Under the pieces are notes generated by a model, which saw nothing but the letters and a program-made list of their open reading frames with translations, did no database searches and was not told the origin of the DNA. This document shows positions 1 to 8,058 of a stretch of DNA of 64,000 nucleotides, in pieces. How positions within the stretch are numbered: the stretch's first letter is position 1; every line of letters starts with the position of its first letter. Origin of the DNA: Clostridia bacterium (GTDB lineage: Bacteria; Bacillota; Clostridia; Oscillospirales; CAG-272); contig JAGATA010000010.1 in NCBI GenBank assembly GCA_017621475.1, positions 1 to 64,000 on the forward strand. Reading direction: 5' to 3'. Made by a program: the position numbers and the translations under genes.

Positions 1-134
1 CGTCAGGCTACGATTTCGCTATCCCTTCTTTTTGCCTACACCTCGCGGTGTAAACATTGGGAGTCGCTTTCGGGTTGGTCGGTAACTACCTCCCAGCGGA
101 CTTTCACCGCAGAGCATTGATATGCCCGTCATAC
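1..134 (-). mobile_element. Group II intron, 5' end (truncated by window edge)
   Basis: Read on the minus strand, the segment starts with GTATGACGGGC and continues with a GCGGTGAAAGTCCGC hairpin, then GACCAACCCGAAAGCGACTCCC and ACACCGCGAGGTGT. I recognise this series (a GUAUG-like 5' end and a GGTGAAAGTCC element) as domain I of bacterial group II introns. The intron runs off the left edge, so no reverse transcriptase is visible. Its presumed first base lies four bases behind a 12-bp terminator stem; insertion just after terminators is typical of class C introns. The class assignment is inference. Confidence 0.65.
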
Positions 135-137
135 TAG

Positions 138-172
138 AAAAGGAGTACGAACAAATCGTCCGTACTCCTTTT
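138..172 (-). terminator. Terminator hairpin, target of the group II intron
   Basis: AAAAGGAGTACG pairs perfectly with CGTACTCCTTTT across an 11-base loop. On the minus strand it ends in TTTT and lies downstream of the small membrane protein gene, so it would end that transcript. The intron begins a few bases later. Confidence 0.8.
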
Positions 173-238
173 TCTTTTCGGTAGTTAGAAACTGCTTTAT
201 GGAAGGCAACCCTTTCGGGAGTTTTTTTTGATTGAAAA

Positions 239-583
239 TTATTCGTTTTCTTTTGCTTCTGCAGCGCGTGCAAAGGGTTCGCCTTCAAGTTCGAAATCTT
301 CGTCTTCTTCAGCTTCTTCTGCTTCGCATTCTTCGAGAGCTTCGCAATCTTCACATTCATCGCAAGCTTCGCAATCGCCGTCGCAATATTCTTCAAAGTC
401 TTTTTCTTCGTTGTAGCATTCGCACATAAGATATGCGCCTGCTGCGCCGCTCACACCACTGATAGCAAGGAATGCTGCGGAAATACCTTTTTTCTTAGTT
501 GCCAAAATGATGAAAGCAACCAAAGAAGCGATGGACTGCGCGATGAGGGCAATAGCCACGTAGAATTTTGTGTTTTTGAACAT
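239..583 (-). CDS. Small membrane protein with Cys/Glu-rich tail
   Basis: 114 aa, not recognised as a named family. Residues about 5-55 form two hydrophobic stretches separated by a KKK turn, suggesting two membrane helices. The tail, from about residue 53, is very acidic and carries about a dozen cysteines in spaced C-x(2-4)-C groups (CECYNEE, CDGDCEACDECEDCEALEEC), which could bind metal. A good ribosome site (AGGAGG) precedes the ATG. It lies 24 bases behind prfB on the same strand and may be co-transcribed. Metal binding is inference. Confidence 0.7.
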   Translation of the reverse strand: MFKNTKFYVAIALIAQSIASLVAFIILATKKKGISAAFLAISGVSGAAGAYLMCECYNEEKDFEEYCDGDCEACDECEDCEALEECEAEEAEEDEDFELEGEPFARAAEAKENE

Positions 584-607
584 AGTATATATCCTCCTTT
601 AAAAAAA

Positions 608-1708
608 TTACACTTTCATTTTGAGATAAGCGTTGATAAATCCGTCTATCTCACCGTCCATAACGGCGGTAATATTACCGTCCTCGTATGCCGTGCGGCT
701 GTCTTTTGCGAGCGTATAGGGCATAAATACGTAGGAACGGATTTGGGAACCCCATTCGATGTTCGTCTTTTCGCCGCGGATGTCTTCGATCTTTTCGAGG
801 TTTTCTCTCGCTTTGATCTCCGCAAGCTTACTTTTGAGCATCTTGAGGGCAGTTTCTTTGTTCTGGAGCTGGCTGCGCTCTGTTTGGCAGCCTACAACGA
901 TACCCGTGGGCTTGTGAACGATACGGATAGCGGAGTCGGTCTTGTTGATGTGCTGACCGCCCGCGCCGCTTGCGCGGTGCGCCGTAATTTCAAGGTCTTC
1001 CGCCTTGAGCTCTATATCCGTGCTGTCGTCAAGTTCGGGTGTAACTTCAACGGAAGCAAAGGATGTATGTCTTCTGCCGGAGCCGTCGAAGGGGGAAACG
1101 CGCACAAGTCTGTGAACGCCGTGTTCGCTTTTAAGGTAACCGTAAACATTGTCGCCTTCAATAAGGATGGTCGCGCTCTTGATACCCGCTTCTTCGCCGT
1201 CGAGCCAGTCAAGGAGCTTAACTGTGTAGCCGTGGCGTTCTGCCCAACGTGTGTACATACGGTAGAGCATCTGCGCCCAGTCCTGCGCTTCCGTGCCGCC
1301 CGCACCGGGGTGGAGGGAAACGATGGCGTTACATCCGTCATATTCGCCGGAAAGGAGCGTTTCAAGACGCATTTTTTCTTCTCCTTTTTCAATTTCGGCA
1401 ACCTCTGCAAGCACTTCGTCAACAACGCTTTCATCGTTTTCTTCTATGCCCATTTCGGCAAGAGTGAGCGCATCTTCCGTCTGTGCTTTAAGGCTATTAT
1501 ATTCTTCTATCTTATCTTTTGCTCTTTTAAGATCCTGCAAAATTTTGCCGGAGCCTTCCATTTCCCAGAAGCCGGGCGCGGCTGTCTGTTCTTCAAGCTC
1601 TTCTATTTTTGCAGTAAGCTTATCTATTTTTATAGCAGACGCAAGCTCTTTTACCGCGTCTGAAAGCTCTAAAAGCTTATATTTTGCTTCTTCAAGTTGT
1701 ACTATCAA
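608..1708 (-). CDS. prfB: Peptide chain release factor 2
   Basis: Class I release factor that ends translation at UGA and UAA. The GGQ peptidyl-tRNA hydrolysis motif is in SGAGGQHINKTDSAIR (about residue 250), and the RF2-type stop-codon recognition tripeptide SPF is in RVSPFDGSGRRHTSF (about 205). I start it at a TTG (1708) because GGGAGG sits six bases upstream; an ATG at 1726 lies before that ribosome site and has none of its own. The frame is open throughout, so the autoregulatory in-frame UGA and +1 frameshift found in many prfB genes are absent. It is the far end of the minus-strand series from lon. Confidence 0.95.
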   Translation of the reverse strand: MIVQLEEAKYKLLELSDAVKELASAIKIDKLTAKIEELEEQTAAPGFWEMEGSGKILQDLKRAKDKIEEYNSLKAQTEDALTLAEMGIEENDESVVDEVLAEVAEIEKGEEKMRLETLLSGEYDGCNAIVSLHPGAGGTEAQDWAQMLYRMYTRWAERHGYTVKLLDWLDGEEAGIKSATILIEGDNVYGYLKSEHGVHRLVRVSPFDGSGRRHTSFASVEVTPELDDSTDIELKAEDLEITAHRASGAGGQHINKTDSAIRIVHKPTGIVVGCQTERSQLQNKETALKMLKSKLAEIKARENLEKIEDIRGEKTNIEWGSQIRSYVFMPYTLAKDSRTAYEDGNITAVMDGEIDGFINAYLKMKV

Positions 1709-1853
1709 GTCTGTCCTCCCACGCATAACGCGTCGCTTTCGGAAAATTATGGTATGTTCATTACTATTTTACCACAATATTTTGAAATTGTAAACTGCGT
1801 TTTGCAACTTTTTTATAAAAGTAAAAATCTTTTGCCAAAATAATTTGTTTTTT

Positions 1854-2234
1854 TCAGTGCTTGCAGGGGTCGCTCGTGAAAAATCCCTCAAGATTCATAT
1901 AAAGTCTGCCGTCTTCAAGCTTTTTAAAGCCAACAGCAAGTGTGAGTCTGCTCTCTTCCCCCTCAAAATATGCGTCCTTCACACCGCAAAGGTCCATAAA
2001 ATTGAGTGCCGCACGGCCCAAAACGAACTGCGAAGTAAAATCGTCCGTGTCGGGTGCAGGAGCAATATCGTATATGTGACCTGCGCCGTCGCGCATACTG
2101 AACTGGCAAACGCCGAGGAATACGCCGTCTTCATATGCGGAATAAGCAAAATAATCCGCGTTATATGTAACGGAGCATTTTTCGCAGAGCGTCTTCTGGT
2201 CTTCTTTTTTATCAATAGGTTTTACTGTAAGCAT
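1854..2234 (-). CDS. GNAT-like acetyltransferase-fold protein
   Basis: 126 aa. The pattern of a strand with YSAYEDGVFLGVCQFSMRDG, a middle segment LGRAALNFMDLCGVKDAYF and a closing GFKKLEDGRLYMNLEGFF resembles small GNAT-fold proteins, but the acetyl-CoA loop is not a clear match, so activity is uncertain. The start chosen (2234) has AAAGGAG upstream; a longer frame to 2291 would overlap rluB. It follows rluB by 11 bases and is probably in the same transcript. Confidence 0.7.
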   Translation of the reverse strand: MLTVKPIDKKEDQKTLCEKCSVTYNADYFAYSAYEDGVFLGVCQFSMRDGAGHIYDIAPAPDTDDFTSQFVLGRAALNFMDLCGVKDAYFEGEESRLTLAVGFKKLEDGRLYMNLEGFFTSDPCKH

Positions 2235-2245
2235 TATTTTCTCCT

Positions 2246-2956
2246 TTAAGACATGAGCGCGTCTATTTCGCTTCTTGTAAGGTATCTCCACTTGCCGGGG
2301 CGAAGGTCTCCGAGTTTAAGAGAGCCGAGCGAAATGCGGCGAAGCGTGATTATATCAAGCTCTACCTGTTCGCACATTTTTCTTATCTGACGGTTTCTGC
2401 CTTCAAAAAGCTCCATTGCAAGCACCGTGTGATCCTCTTTCATAGTGATAACGGATACGTTTACGGGCTTTGCGGTGTAATCGTCTATTTTCATAGGTCT
2501 GGAAAGTGCGCGAACCTTTTCCGGCTCTACCTTGCCGCGCACCTTAACGTGGTAAACCTTGGGCTTGTGGTAGCGCGGATGCATAAGGCGGTTTGCAAGC
2601 TCGCCGTCGTTTGTAAAGAGAAGCAAGCCTTCGCTTTCCTTATCAAGTCTGCCGATGGGGTAAACGCGCGTGCCAACGTCCTCCACAAGCTCTGCAACGC
2701 AGGCTCTGCCCTGCTCATCATTCATAGTGGTAACGTAGCCGACGGGCTTGTTGAGCATAATATAAACGTTCTTTTTCGCGGCAGTGCCGATGCGCTTGCC
2801 GCGGTATTCCACAATGTCAACCTCATCGTCTATCTTTTGACCGAGAACGGCGCGCACGCCGTTTACGGTGACGTTTCCTCTTTCAATCTCTTCTTCTGCC
2901 GCGCGGCGGGACATAATGCCCGCCTCGGACATAAATTTTTGAAGTCTTTTCTCCAT
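2246..2956 (-). CDS. rluB: 23S rRNA pseudouridine synthase, RluB/RsuA family
   Basis: 236 aa. An N-terminal S4 RNA-binding domain (MEKRLQKFMSEAGIMSRRAAEE) is followed by the catalytic domain with the family motif GRLDKESEGLLLFTNDG, whose Asp is the nucleophile. RluB forms the pseudouridine in helix 89 of 23S rRNA. In many Firmicutes rluB lies downstream of dac, spmA and spmB; here spmA and spmB are missing and rluB follows the carboxypeptidase by 20 bases. Confidence 0.92.
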   Translation of the reverse strand: MEKRLQKFMSEAGIMSRRAAEEEIERGNVTVNGVRAVLGQKIDDEVDIVEYRGKRIGTAAKKNVYIMLNKPVGYVTTMNDEQGRACVAELVEDVGTRVYPIGRLDKESEGLLLFTNDGELANRLMHPRYHKPKVYHVKVRGKVEPEKVRALSRPMKIDDYTAKPVNVSVITMKEDHTVLAMELFEGRNRQIRKMCEQVELDIITLRRISLGSLKLGDLRPGKWRYLTRSEIDALMS

Positions 2957-2976
2957 AAATGCAATTTCCTAAATCA

Positions 2977-4068
2977 TTATTTCCCGAAAAAACCGCGTTT
3001 AACGGTCTTTTTCGGAATATCTTCCGCCGTATAAAGCGTAAGCGCGCCTATCTCTTTTCCGTCAAGGAAAAAGCGTACACGCCCTGCGCGGCTCCCTGCG
3101 GGAAGACCCGCATATATAAATCTTTCAAGCTCCGTTTTCACGGTTATATCTGTACGTTCTTTTGGCAAAACAAGGCAAAGGCTTTCTTTGTTCGCAACGC
3201 TCACCGTTTCGCTTTCTCCGCCAACAACGTGAATATCGAAGGAGAACTCTCCCTTTTTCGCAATGCTCACATTTTCGTAAAGCTCAAAGCCAAGATCAAG
3301 CATAGCTCGGTGGTCTTGCCAGTCGTTGCCGTCGTTAAGCGTTACCGCAACAAGGCGCACACCGCCTCTTTCCGCGGCGGAAACGAGCGTCCTGCCGCAT
3401 CTTTTGGTAAAGCCCGTCTTTACGCCGATAACATCATCATTGGTGCGAAGCAAGCGGTTGTGGTTCACAAGAACGCGTGCGCCCGTGCCGTCCTGCGTTT
3501 CTATCGTCTTCGCCTTTGTGGAAACGATACGCGCAAAATCCTCGTTTTTAAGCGCGTAGGCAGAGAGCAGTGCAAGCTCGTACGCCGTGGTGTAATGAGT
3601 CTGCCCGTCCAACCCATGCGGATTTTCAAAGTGTGTGTCGGAAAGACCGAGAGAATCACACTTTGCATTCATCATATCTGCAAAACCCTCGATGCTTCCG
3701 CCGACGGCAATGGCAATGGCGGCCGCCGCATCGTTTGCACTCTGAAGCATAAGCGCATAAATGAGGTCTTCAAGCGTTATCTTTTCACCCTCGGTAAGGT
3801 ATATAGACGAGCCCTCAACCCCCACAGCCTCACGCGGGACGGTTATAATAGTATCAAGCGGCATATTTTCTATTGCAACGATCGCCGTCATTATCTTCGT
3901 AGTGCTTGCCATACCGCGGCGTGTGTTTTCGTCTTTTGCAAAAATTATTTTTCCGCTTTCCGCTTCTATAAGCACGGCGCTGTAAGCGCTCACCTCAAGT
4001 GCAGACGCATTCGGCGCAAAAGCGCACAGCATAAAGATCAGAAGCAAAAAAGCAACAGTTTTTTTCAT
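2977..4068 (-). CDS. dacF: D-alanyl-D-alanine carboxypeptidase (low-MW PBP)
   Basis: 363 aa with a signal peptide (hydrophobic to about residue 23, ending NASA-LEV). It trims the terminal D-Ala from peptidoglycan stem peptides outside the membrane. The three S11/PBP motifs are present: SxxK as STTK (55-58), SxN as SAN (110-112) and KTG (217-219). A shorter beta-rich C-terminal domain follows, as in DacB/DacF. There is no obvious C-terminal amphipathic anchor. The position between ytfJ and rluB matches the sporulation-linked paralogs, but dacB and dacF cannot be told apart here. Confidence 0.92.
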   Translation of the reverse strand: MKKTVAFLLLIFMLCAFAPNASALEVSAYSAVLIEAESGKIIFAKDENTRRGMASTTKIMTAIVAIENMPLDTIITVPREAVGVEGSSIYLTEGEKITLEDLIYALMLQSANDAAAAIAIAVGGSIEGFADMMNAKCDSLGLSDTHFENPHGLDGQTHYTTAYELALLSAYALKNEDFARIVSTKAKTIETQDGTGARVLVNHNRLLRTNDDVIGVKTGFTKRCGRTLVSAAERGGVRLVAVTLNDGNDWQDHRAMLDLGFELYENVSIAKKGEFSFDIHVVGGESETVSVANKESLCLVLPKERTDITVKTELERFIYAGLPAGSRAGRVRFFLDGKEIGALTLYTAEDIPKKTVKRGFFGK

Positions 4069-4152
4069 CCGTATTCTCCGAAAATATTTTTTGAATATAT
4101 TTTTCGGAAAAAATGAGGATATTATTCCGCCAATAAATTGGGAAATAACGGT

Positions 4153-4677
4153 TTATTCAGATTTTATTTCAAAGCTTTTTTCAGGTTTTGCCGTTTCTTC
4201 GGGAGCGTTTTCATCGTTCGCGTCAGATTCCTCTGCTTTCTTTTCTTCTTTTTCTTCCTTCTTCTTTTCAAAAGTTTCTTTGAGCTTGTCCATAATTGCG
4301 GGGAGCTTTTCCACGATGCTTTCGATGGAAGAGCCTATATCGTTACCGGGGTTGTTGATATTTATCATATCTACCTTGCCCTCGCTATCTACAACGAGGA
4401 AGCCGATCGGCACAACGGAAACGCCCGTACCGCCGCCGCCACCGAAATTATTTTTCTGTTTTGCGCTTGCGTTCTTGCCGGCATAATCATTGCCGCCGCC
4501 CGCAAAGCCCATCGATATTTTGGAAATGGGGATGATGACCGTGCCGGAGGGTGTTTCAATAGGAGTTCCCGTAACGGTATTAGCGTCCAAAAATTCGCGC
4601 ACGCTGCCCAAGGATTCCTTGATAAGCTCGCTTATTTTATTTTTTTCGTTGTTCTGGTCTTGAGTTTTTTCACGCAT
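4153..4677 (-). CDS. ytfJ: Sporulation protein YtfJ (GerW family)
   Basis: 174 aa. The conserved core runs from ISELIKESLGSVREFLDANTVTG through a glycine-rich stretch (GFAGGGNDY, NNFGGGGGTGVSV) to PIGFLVVDSEGKV, typical of YtfJ/GerW, a forespore protein that in Bacillus is needed for germination through the GerA receptor. The C-terminal third is a charged Lys/Glu tail. The ATG at 4677 has GGAAAGGAA upstream; the longer open frame is an artefact. Its start overlaps the DUF2953 gene by eight bases, which suggests translational coupling. Confidence 0.9.
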   Translation of the reverse strand: MREKTQDQNNEKNKISELIKESLGSVREFLDANTVTGTPIETPSGTVIIPISKISMGFAGGGNDYAGKNASAKQKNNFGGGGGTGVSVVPIGFLVVDSEGKVDMININNPGNDIGSSIESIVEKLPAIMDKLKETFEKKKEEKEEKKAEESDANDENAPEETAKPEKSFEIKSE

Positions 4678-5401
4678 TGTCTTCGTTCCTTTCCGGCGTT
4701 TGCGCCGCTGATATTTCTTTTTTATCTTTATTTTCTTTAATATTTTCGTTCTTTTGTTGCTTCGGCATCTTTTTCGTCTTTTTAACGGTGATAAACTTCC
4801 ACAAAAGCACACCGCCGGAGACAAGCGCAAGCTTTACCACTTGACCTACGGATATGGAAATATCCACCTCTATATTCGCCTTTGTCTTTTCGGAAAGGTA
4901 ATCGCACCGAGCGCCGATGTCCGCATCGTCTTTTATGCGAAAATCCATCGCGCCTTCCAATATCTCGAATATAAGGCTGCACGCACCGCACACCGCGCCG
5001 AAAAGTATCGCGGTCTTTGCCGCATCCCCCGTTGCAACGTCAACGGAGAAATTATATACGCGCACGCGCAGATAACGCTTGAATTTTTTGAAAACCGTTA
5101 TAATAAGCTTTTTCACCATATCGAGTATATCCATAATGGCTATCTTTGTTTTCGGTTTATTTTTATCCTTGCTCTTTTTCTTCTTTTGTTTTTTCTTTTT
5201 CGGCTTTTTCTGCTTTTGAGGAAGATCAAGCTCCGGGTCGGGCGGATCTGTTTTTTTCGTCGTAAACACGCGCTTGTTTATAAAAAGCACCTTTATGCGA
5301 ACTTCAAGGTCTTCCTTTACTCGGATGAATATATGCGGTCTTATACAGCCGATAAGGAAAAACAACAAAAGGACGGAGCATATAACTATAAGCGCCGTCA
5401 T
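4670..5401 (-). CDS. DUF2953 domain protein
   Basis: 243 aa. One N-terminal membrane helix (ALIVICSVLLLFFLIGCI), a very Lys-rich linker at about 60-90, then the DUF2953 region (KRYLRVRVYNFSVDVATGDAAKTAILFGAVCGACSLIFEIL). A second hydrophobic segment lies near residue 195 and the tail is charged. The family has no known biochemical function, but sits between scpB and ytfJ in many Clostridia, as here. It overlaps scpB by four bases and ytfJ by eight, so the three are almost certainly one translational block. Confidence 0.85.
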   Translation of the reverse strand: MTALIVICSVLLLFFLIGCIRPHIFIRVKEDLEVRIKVLFINKRVFTTKKTDPPDPELDLPQKQKKPKKKKQKKKKSKDKNKPKTKIAIMDILDMVKKLIITVFKKFKRYLRVRVYNFSVDVATGDAAKTAILFGAVCGACSLIFEILEGAMDFRIKDDADIGARCDYLSEKTKANIEVDISISVGQVVKLALVSGGVLLWKFITVKKTKKMPKQQKNENIKENKDKKEISAAQTPERNEDNA

Positions 5402-5961
5402 AAATTTTCCCCTGCGGAAAGCTCAAGCGGCGGAAGCTCCTCTATTGAATCCAATCCGAAAGAGCGCAAAAATGTAACGGTCGTGCCGTAGAGCCTCGGT
5501 TTTCCGGGTACGTCAAGCCTTCCGCGGCACTCTATAAGTCCGCGGTCAAGCAAGCTGTTAACGGCATACGCGCTGTCCGAACCGCGCACCTGATCCACGT
5601 AAGTTTTCGTTACGGGCTGGTTGTATGCGATAACAGCAAGCGTTTCCATACTTGATTTAGAGAGGTTGCCCCCTTCTTTGATGCCGAGAGCTGTGCGGAT
5701 ATAACCCGCATACTCCTCTTTTGTAACTAGCTGGCAGGCATTTCCAAGTGTCAAAAGCTGTATTCCGCGAGGAAGCGTCGCATCATACTCTTCCCTGTAT
5801 TCGGAAACGAGCGTGCGAACGTCTTCTTCTTCCATATTCATAACCTCGGAAAGCTTTTTGTACGTAAGTGCATGCCCTGCGGCAAAAAGCACTGCTTCCA
5901 AAACCTTTTTCGCTTCGTCCCCCGAGAGTGTTTCTCTGAGTTCCAAGGGTTCATCAAACAT
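5398..5961 (-). CDS. scpB: Segregation and condensation protein B
   Basis: 187 aa with the two winged-helix domains of ScpB (AKKVLEAVLFAAGHALTYKKLSEVMNM and LSKSSMETLAVIAYNQPVTKTYVDQVRG). ScpB dimers bind ScpA and regulate the SMC ring that compacts and separates chromosomes. It begins directly after the scpA stop codon and overlaps the DUF2953 gene. Confidence 0.95.
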   Translation of the reverse strand: MFDEPLELRETLSGDEAKKVLEAVLFAAGHALTYKKLSEVMNMEEEDVRTLVSEYREEYDATLPRGIQLLTLGNACQLVTKEEYAGYIRTALGIKEGGNLSKSSMETLAVIAYNQPVTKTYVDQVRGSDSAYAVNSLLDRGLIECRGRLDVPGKPRLYGTTVTFLRSFGLDSIEELPPLELSAGENL

Positions 5962-6726
5962 TTAGCCCGCCTCCTCTTCTTCTTGTTTTCCTATATTATG
6001 TTCTCTGTTAAGTGTCAAAAGGATATTTTCCATACCGTCTGCGGAATATTCGCGTTCAATAGAAATTCTTCCCGATTTTAAAAGCTCCAATATGGCATAA
6101 AAAGTTGCAACAAGCTCCGAACGAGTCTTCACTTCTTCAAAAAATTCATCAAAATAGACGTTTCTTCGCTTCAGCATCTTTCGCATAATGGAAAGCACCT
6201 TGACGGGTATGGAAACGATCTTTTTCTTTATAAGCGGATTTATAAGCTCTATAGGTGTGCTTTCTTCCTCTTTATCCTTGTTCGCCATTTTTAAAAGCAA
6301 GCGCGAAAGCGCACCCGTAAGCAGGTTTACGTCAAGGTCAAGGACCGCGTTTTTGTCGGGTTTTATCTCATCCGTTTCTTTTTCATATCTTCCGCCGAAC
6401 TCGCGTGCGCGCAGAGCAAGGATGTTTGCCGCTTCCTTCGCGGTCTTATATTCCATAAGCTTGCGAACAAGCTCTTCCCTTGGGTCTTCCTCCTGCTTTG
6501 GCAGAAGCATTTTGCTTTTTATAAGCATAAGCTCCGCCGCCATAGTGATAAATTCGCCCGCAATGTCCATATCCATACGCTTCATCTCTTCCACATAAGC
6601 CATGTACTGGTCGAAAAGAACGTGTATTTGGATATCGAAAATATTCATTTTGTTTTTTGCTATAAGGGCAAGCAAAAGCTCCAGCGGGCCTTCGTACGCG
6701 CCCGTTTTAAAAACGAGTTCCGACAT
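5962..6726 (-). CDS. scpA: Segregation and condensation protein A (kleisin)
   Basis: 254 aa. The N-terminus YEGPLELLLALIAKNKMNIFDIQIHVLFDQY is the typical ScpA kleisin start, and the C-terminus (RSELVATFYAILELLKSGRISIEREYS) is the winged helix that contacts the SMC head. It closes the SMC ring with ScpB. The smc gene itself is not in the window. Confidence 0.95.
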   Translation of the reverse strand: MSELVFKTGAYEGPLELLLALIAKNKMNIFDIQIHVLFDQYMAYVEEMKRMDMDIAGEFITMAAELMLIKSKMLLPKQEEDPREELVRKLMEYKTAKEAANILALRAREFGGRYEKETDEIKPDKNAVLDLDVNLLTGALSRLLLKMANKDKEEESTPIELINPLIKKKIVSIPVKVLSIMRKMLKRRNVYFDEFFEEVKTRSELVATFYAILELLKSGRISIEREYSADGMENILLTLNREHNIGKQEEEEAG

Positions 6727-6743
6727 TTATTACTCCGAATGTT

Positions 6744-7409
6744 TTATTTGAAAATAGGTATAAGCTCCACAAGCCACTCCATACCGCCAAGAAGCGCGCC
6801 AGAAAGAAAATCGAGCGGTACATCGAGAATGCCTAGCCAAAGGAGCACGACCATACCGAGCATAATGAACCTTTCGTACTTCATAATTCCGAAATACGCT
6901 TTCGGCGGCATGAAAATATACGCAATGCGCGAACCGTCGAACGGTGGAATAGGTATCAAGTTAAATATCGCAAGAAAAACGTTAAGGCTTGCGAAAACTT
7001 GGAAAAACATATATATCGTAACGCATATATAATACGCCGTGTTCATCTCCGGGAAAGAGATGAGCCCCACAAGCTCGTATCCTATAACGCCTATGAACGC
7101 CATAATTATATTGGATATGGGGCCTGCCGCGGCGGTTATCGACATACCGCGGCGAGGGTTTTTATAGTAGCGCGGATTTACGGGCACGGGCCTTGCCCAG
7201 CCAACGCGGAAAAGCACCATACATACAAATCCGAAAAGATCAAAGTGCTTCAAGGGGTTGAGCGTTATGCGCCCAAGGTTTTTTGCCGTCGGGTCGCCCT
7301 GCTTATAGGAAACGTACCCGTGGGCGCTTTCGTGAACGGCGATGGAAATGAGCGCCGCCGGCACGGTAAGCAATATTCCGAATAATCTCATTATCAGTTG
7401 TTGTGGCAT
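6744..7409 (-). CDS. Site-2-type M50 metalloprotease
   Basis: 221 aa, about five or six membrane segments. The zinc site HExxH is HESAH in AVHESAHGYVSYKQGDPTAK, and the third ligand is the Asp of NLIPIPPFDGSR, as in small S2P proteases of the YwhC type. These cut membrane proteins inside the bilayer; the substrate here is unknown. It precedes scpA by 17 bases, an order common in Clostridia. Confidence 0.9.
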   Translation of the reverse strand: MPQQLIMRLFGILLTVPAALISIAVHESAHGYVSYKQGDPTAKNLGRITLNPLKHFDLFGFVCMVLFRVGWARPVPVNPRYYKNPRRGMSITAAAGPISNIIMAFIGVIGYELVGLISFPEMNTAYYICVTIYMFFQVFASLNVFLAIFNLIPIPPFDGSRIAYIFMPPKAYFGIMKYERFIMLGMVVLLWLGILDVPLDFLSGALLGGMEWLVELIPIFK

Positions 7410-7431
7410 TTAATTCTTTCCAATCCAAAAA

Positions 7432-8034
7432 TTATTTTTCGGCAAGCGCAGAGATAACGGAAAGCAGCTCCGCCTTCCCCTCTCCGTTGAGGGAGGAAAA
7501 CGGAATGATGTCTATCTTCTTTGCCGCGTGCGGCGGGTTAAGAAGAGGATCCTCGGAAAGAGCAGCAAGGTGCGCGTTTCTTTCCGTTTTGTTGAGTTTA
7601 TCGCATTTTGTTGCCGCGATGATATAGGGTATTCCCGTGCTGTTCATAAAATCGAACATCATACGGTCGTCCGCCGTTGCACCCGCTTTCAGGTCAACGA
7701 GCTGAACGATGAGCTCGGGAGTGTTACGGAGAAGGTATGTGTCCGTAAGCCCTGAGAATTTTTTCTGTTCTTCGGCTGTGCGCTTTGCGTAGCCGTAGCC
7801 GGGCAGATCGACAAGATATATCTTCTTATCTATATTATAAAAATTTATCGTTATCGTCTTACCCGGCGCGGAGCTGACACGCGCAAAATTTTTTCTGCCG
7901 AGAACCGTGTTTATAAGTGAGCTTTTGCCCACGTTGGAGCGCCCGGAAAGAGCGATCTGGGGAAGACCATCCTTGGGAAACTGCGTCGGCAAGCCCGCCG
8001 TCATAGAAAGTACAACATTTTGTGTGTTCAGCAT
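7432..8034 (-). CDS. ysxC: Ribosome biogenesis GTPase YsxC/EngB
   Basis: 200 aa. TrmE-Era-type GTPase with G1 GRSNVGKSSLIN, G3 DLPGYG, and G4 TKCD. It is required for late assembly of the 50S subunit. It lies directly behind lon, the arrangement known from Bacillus and most Clostridia. Confidence 0.95.
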   Translation of the reverse strand: MLNTQNVVLSMTAGLPTQFPKDGLPQIALSGRSNVGKSSLINTVLGRKNFARVSSAPGKTITINFYNIDKKIYLVDLPGYGYAKRTAEEQKKFSGLTDTYLLRNTPELIVQLVDLKAGATADDRMMFDFMNSTGIPYIIAATKCDKLNKTERNAHLAALSEDPLLNPPHAAKKIDIIPFSSLNGEGKAELLSVISALAEK

Positions 8035-8058
8035 ATTTCTTTTTCCTTAGCTTTATTT

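Noticed and set aside
19-396. 125-codon minus-strand open frame
   Set aside because: It crosses a terminator and the intron RNA and overlaps the small membrane protein gene in another frame; the Lys-rich translation looks like a shadow.
743-1663. 306-codon frame opposite prfB
   Set aside because: Antisense shadow of a clear prfB gene, with no ribosome site or family motif.
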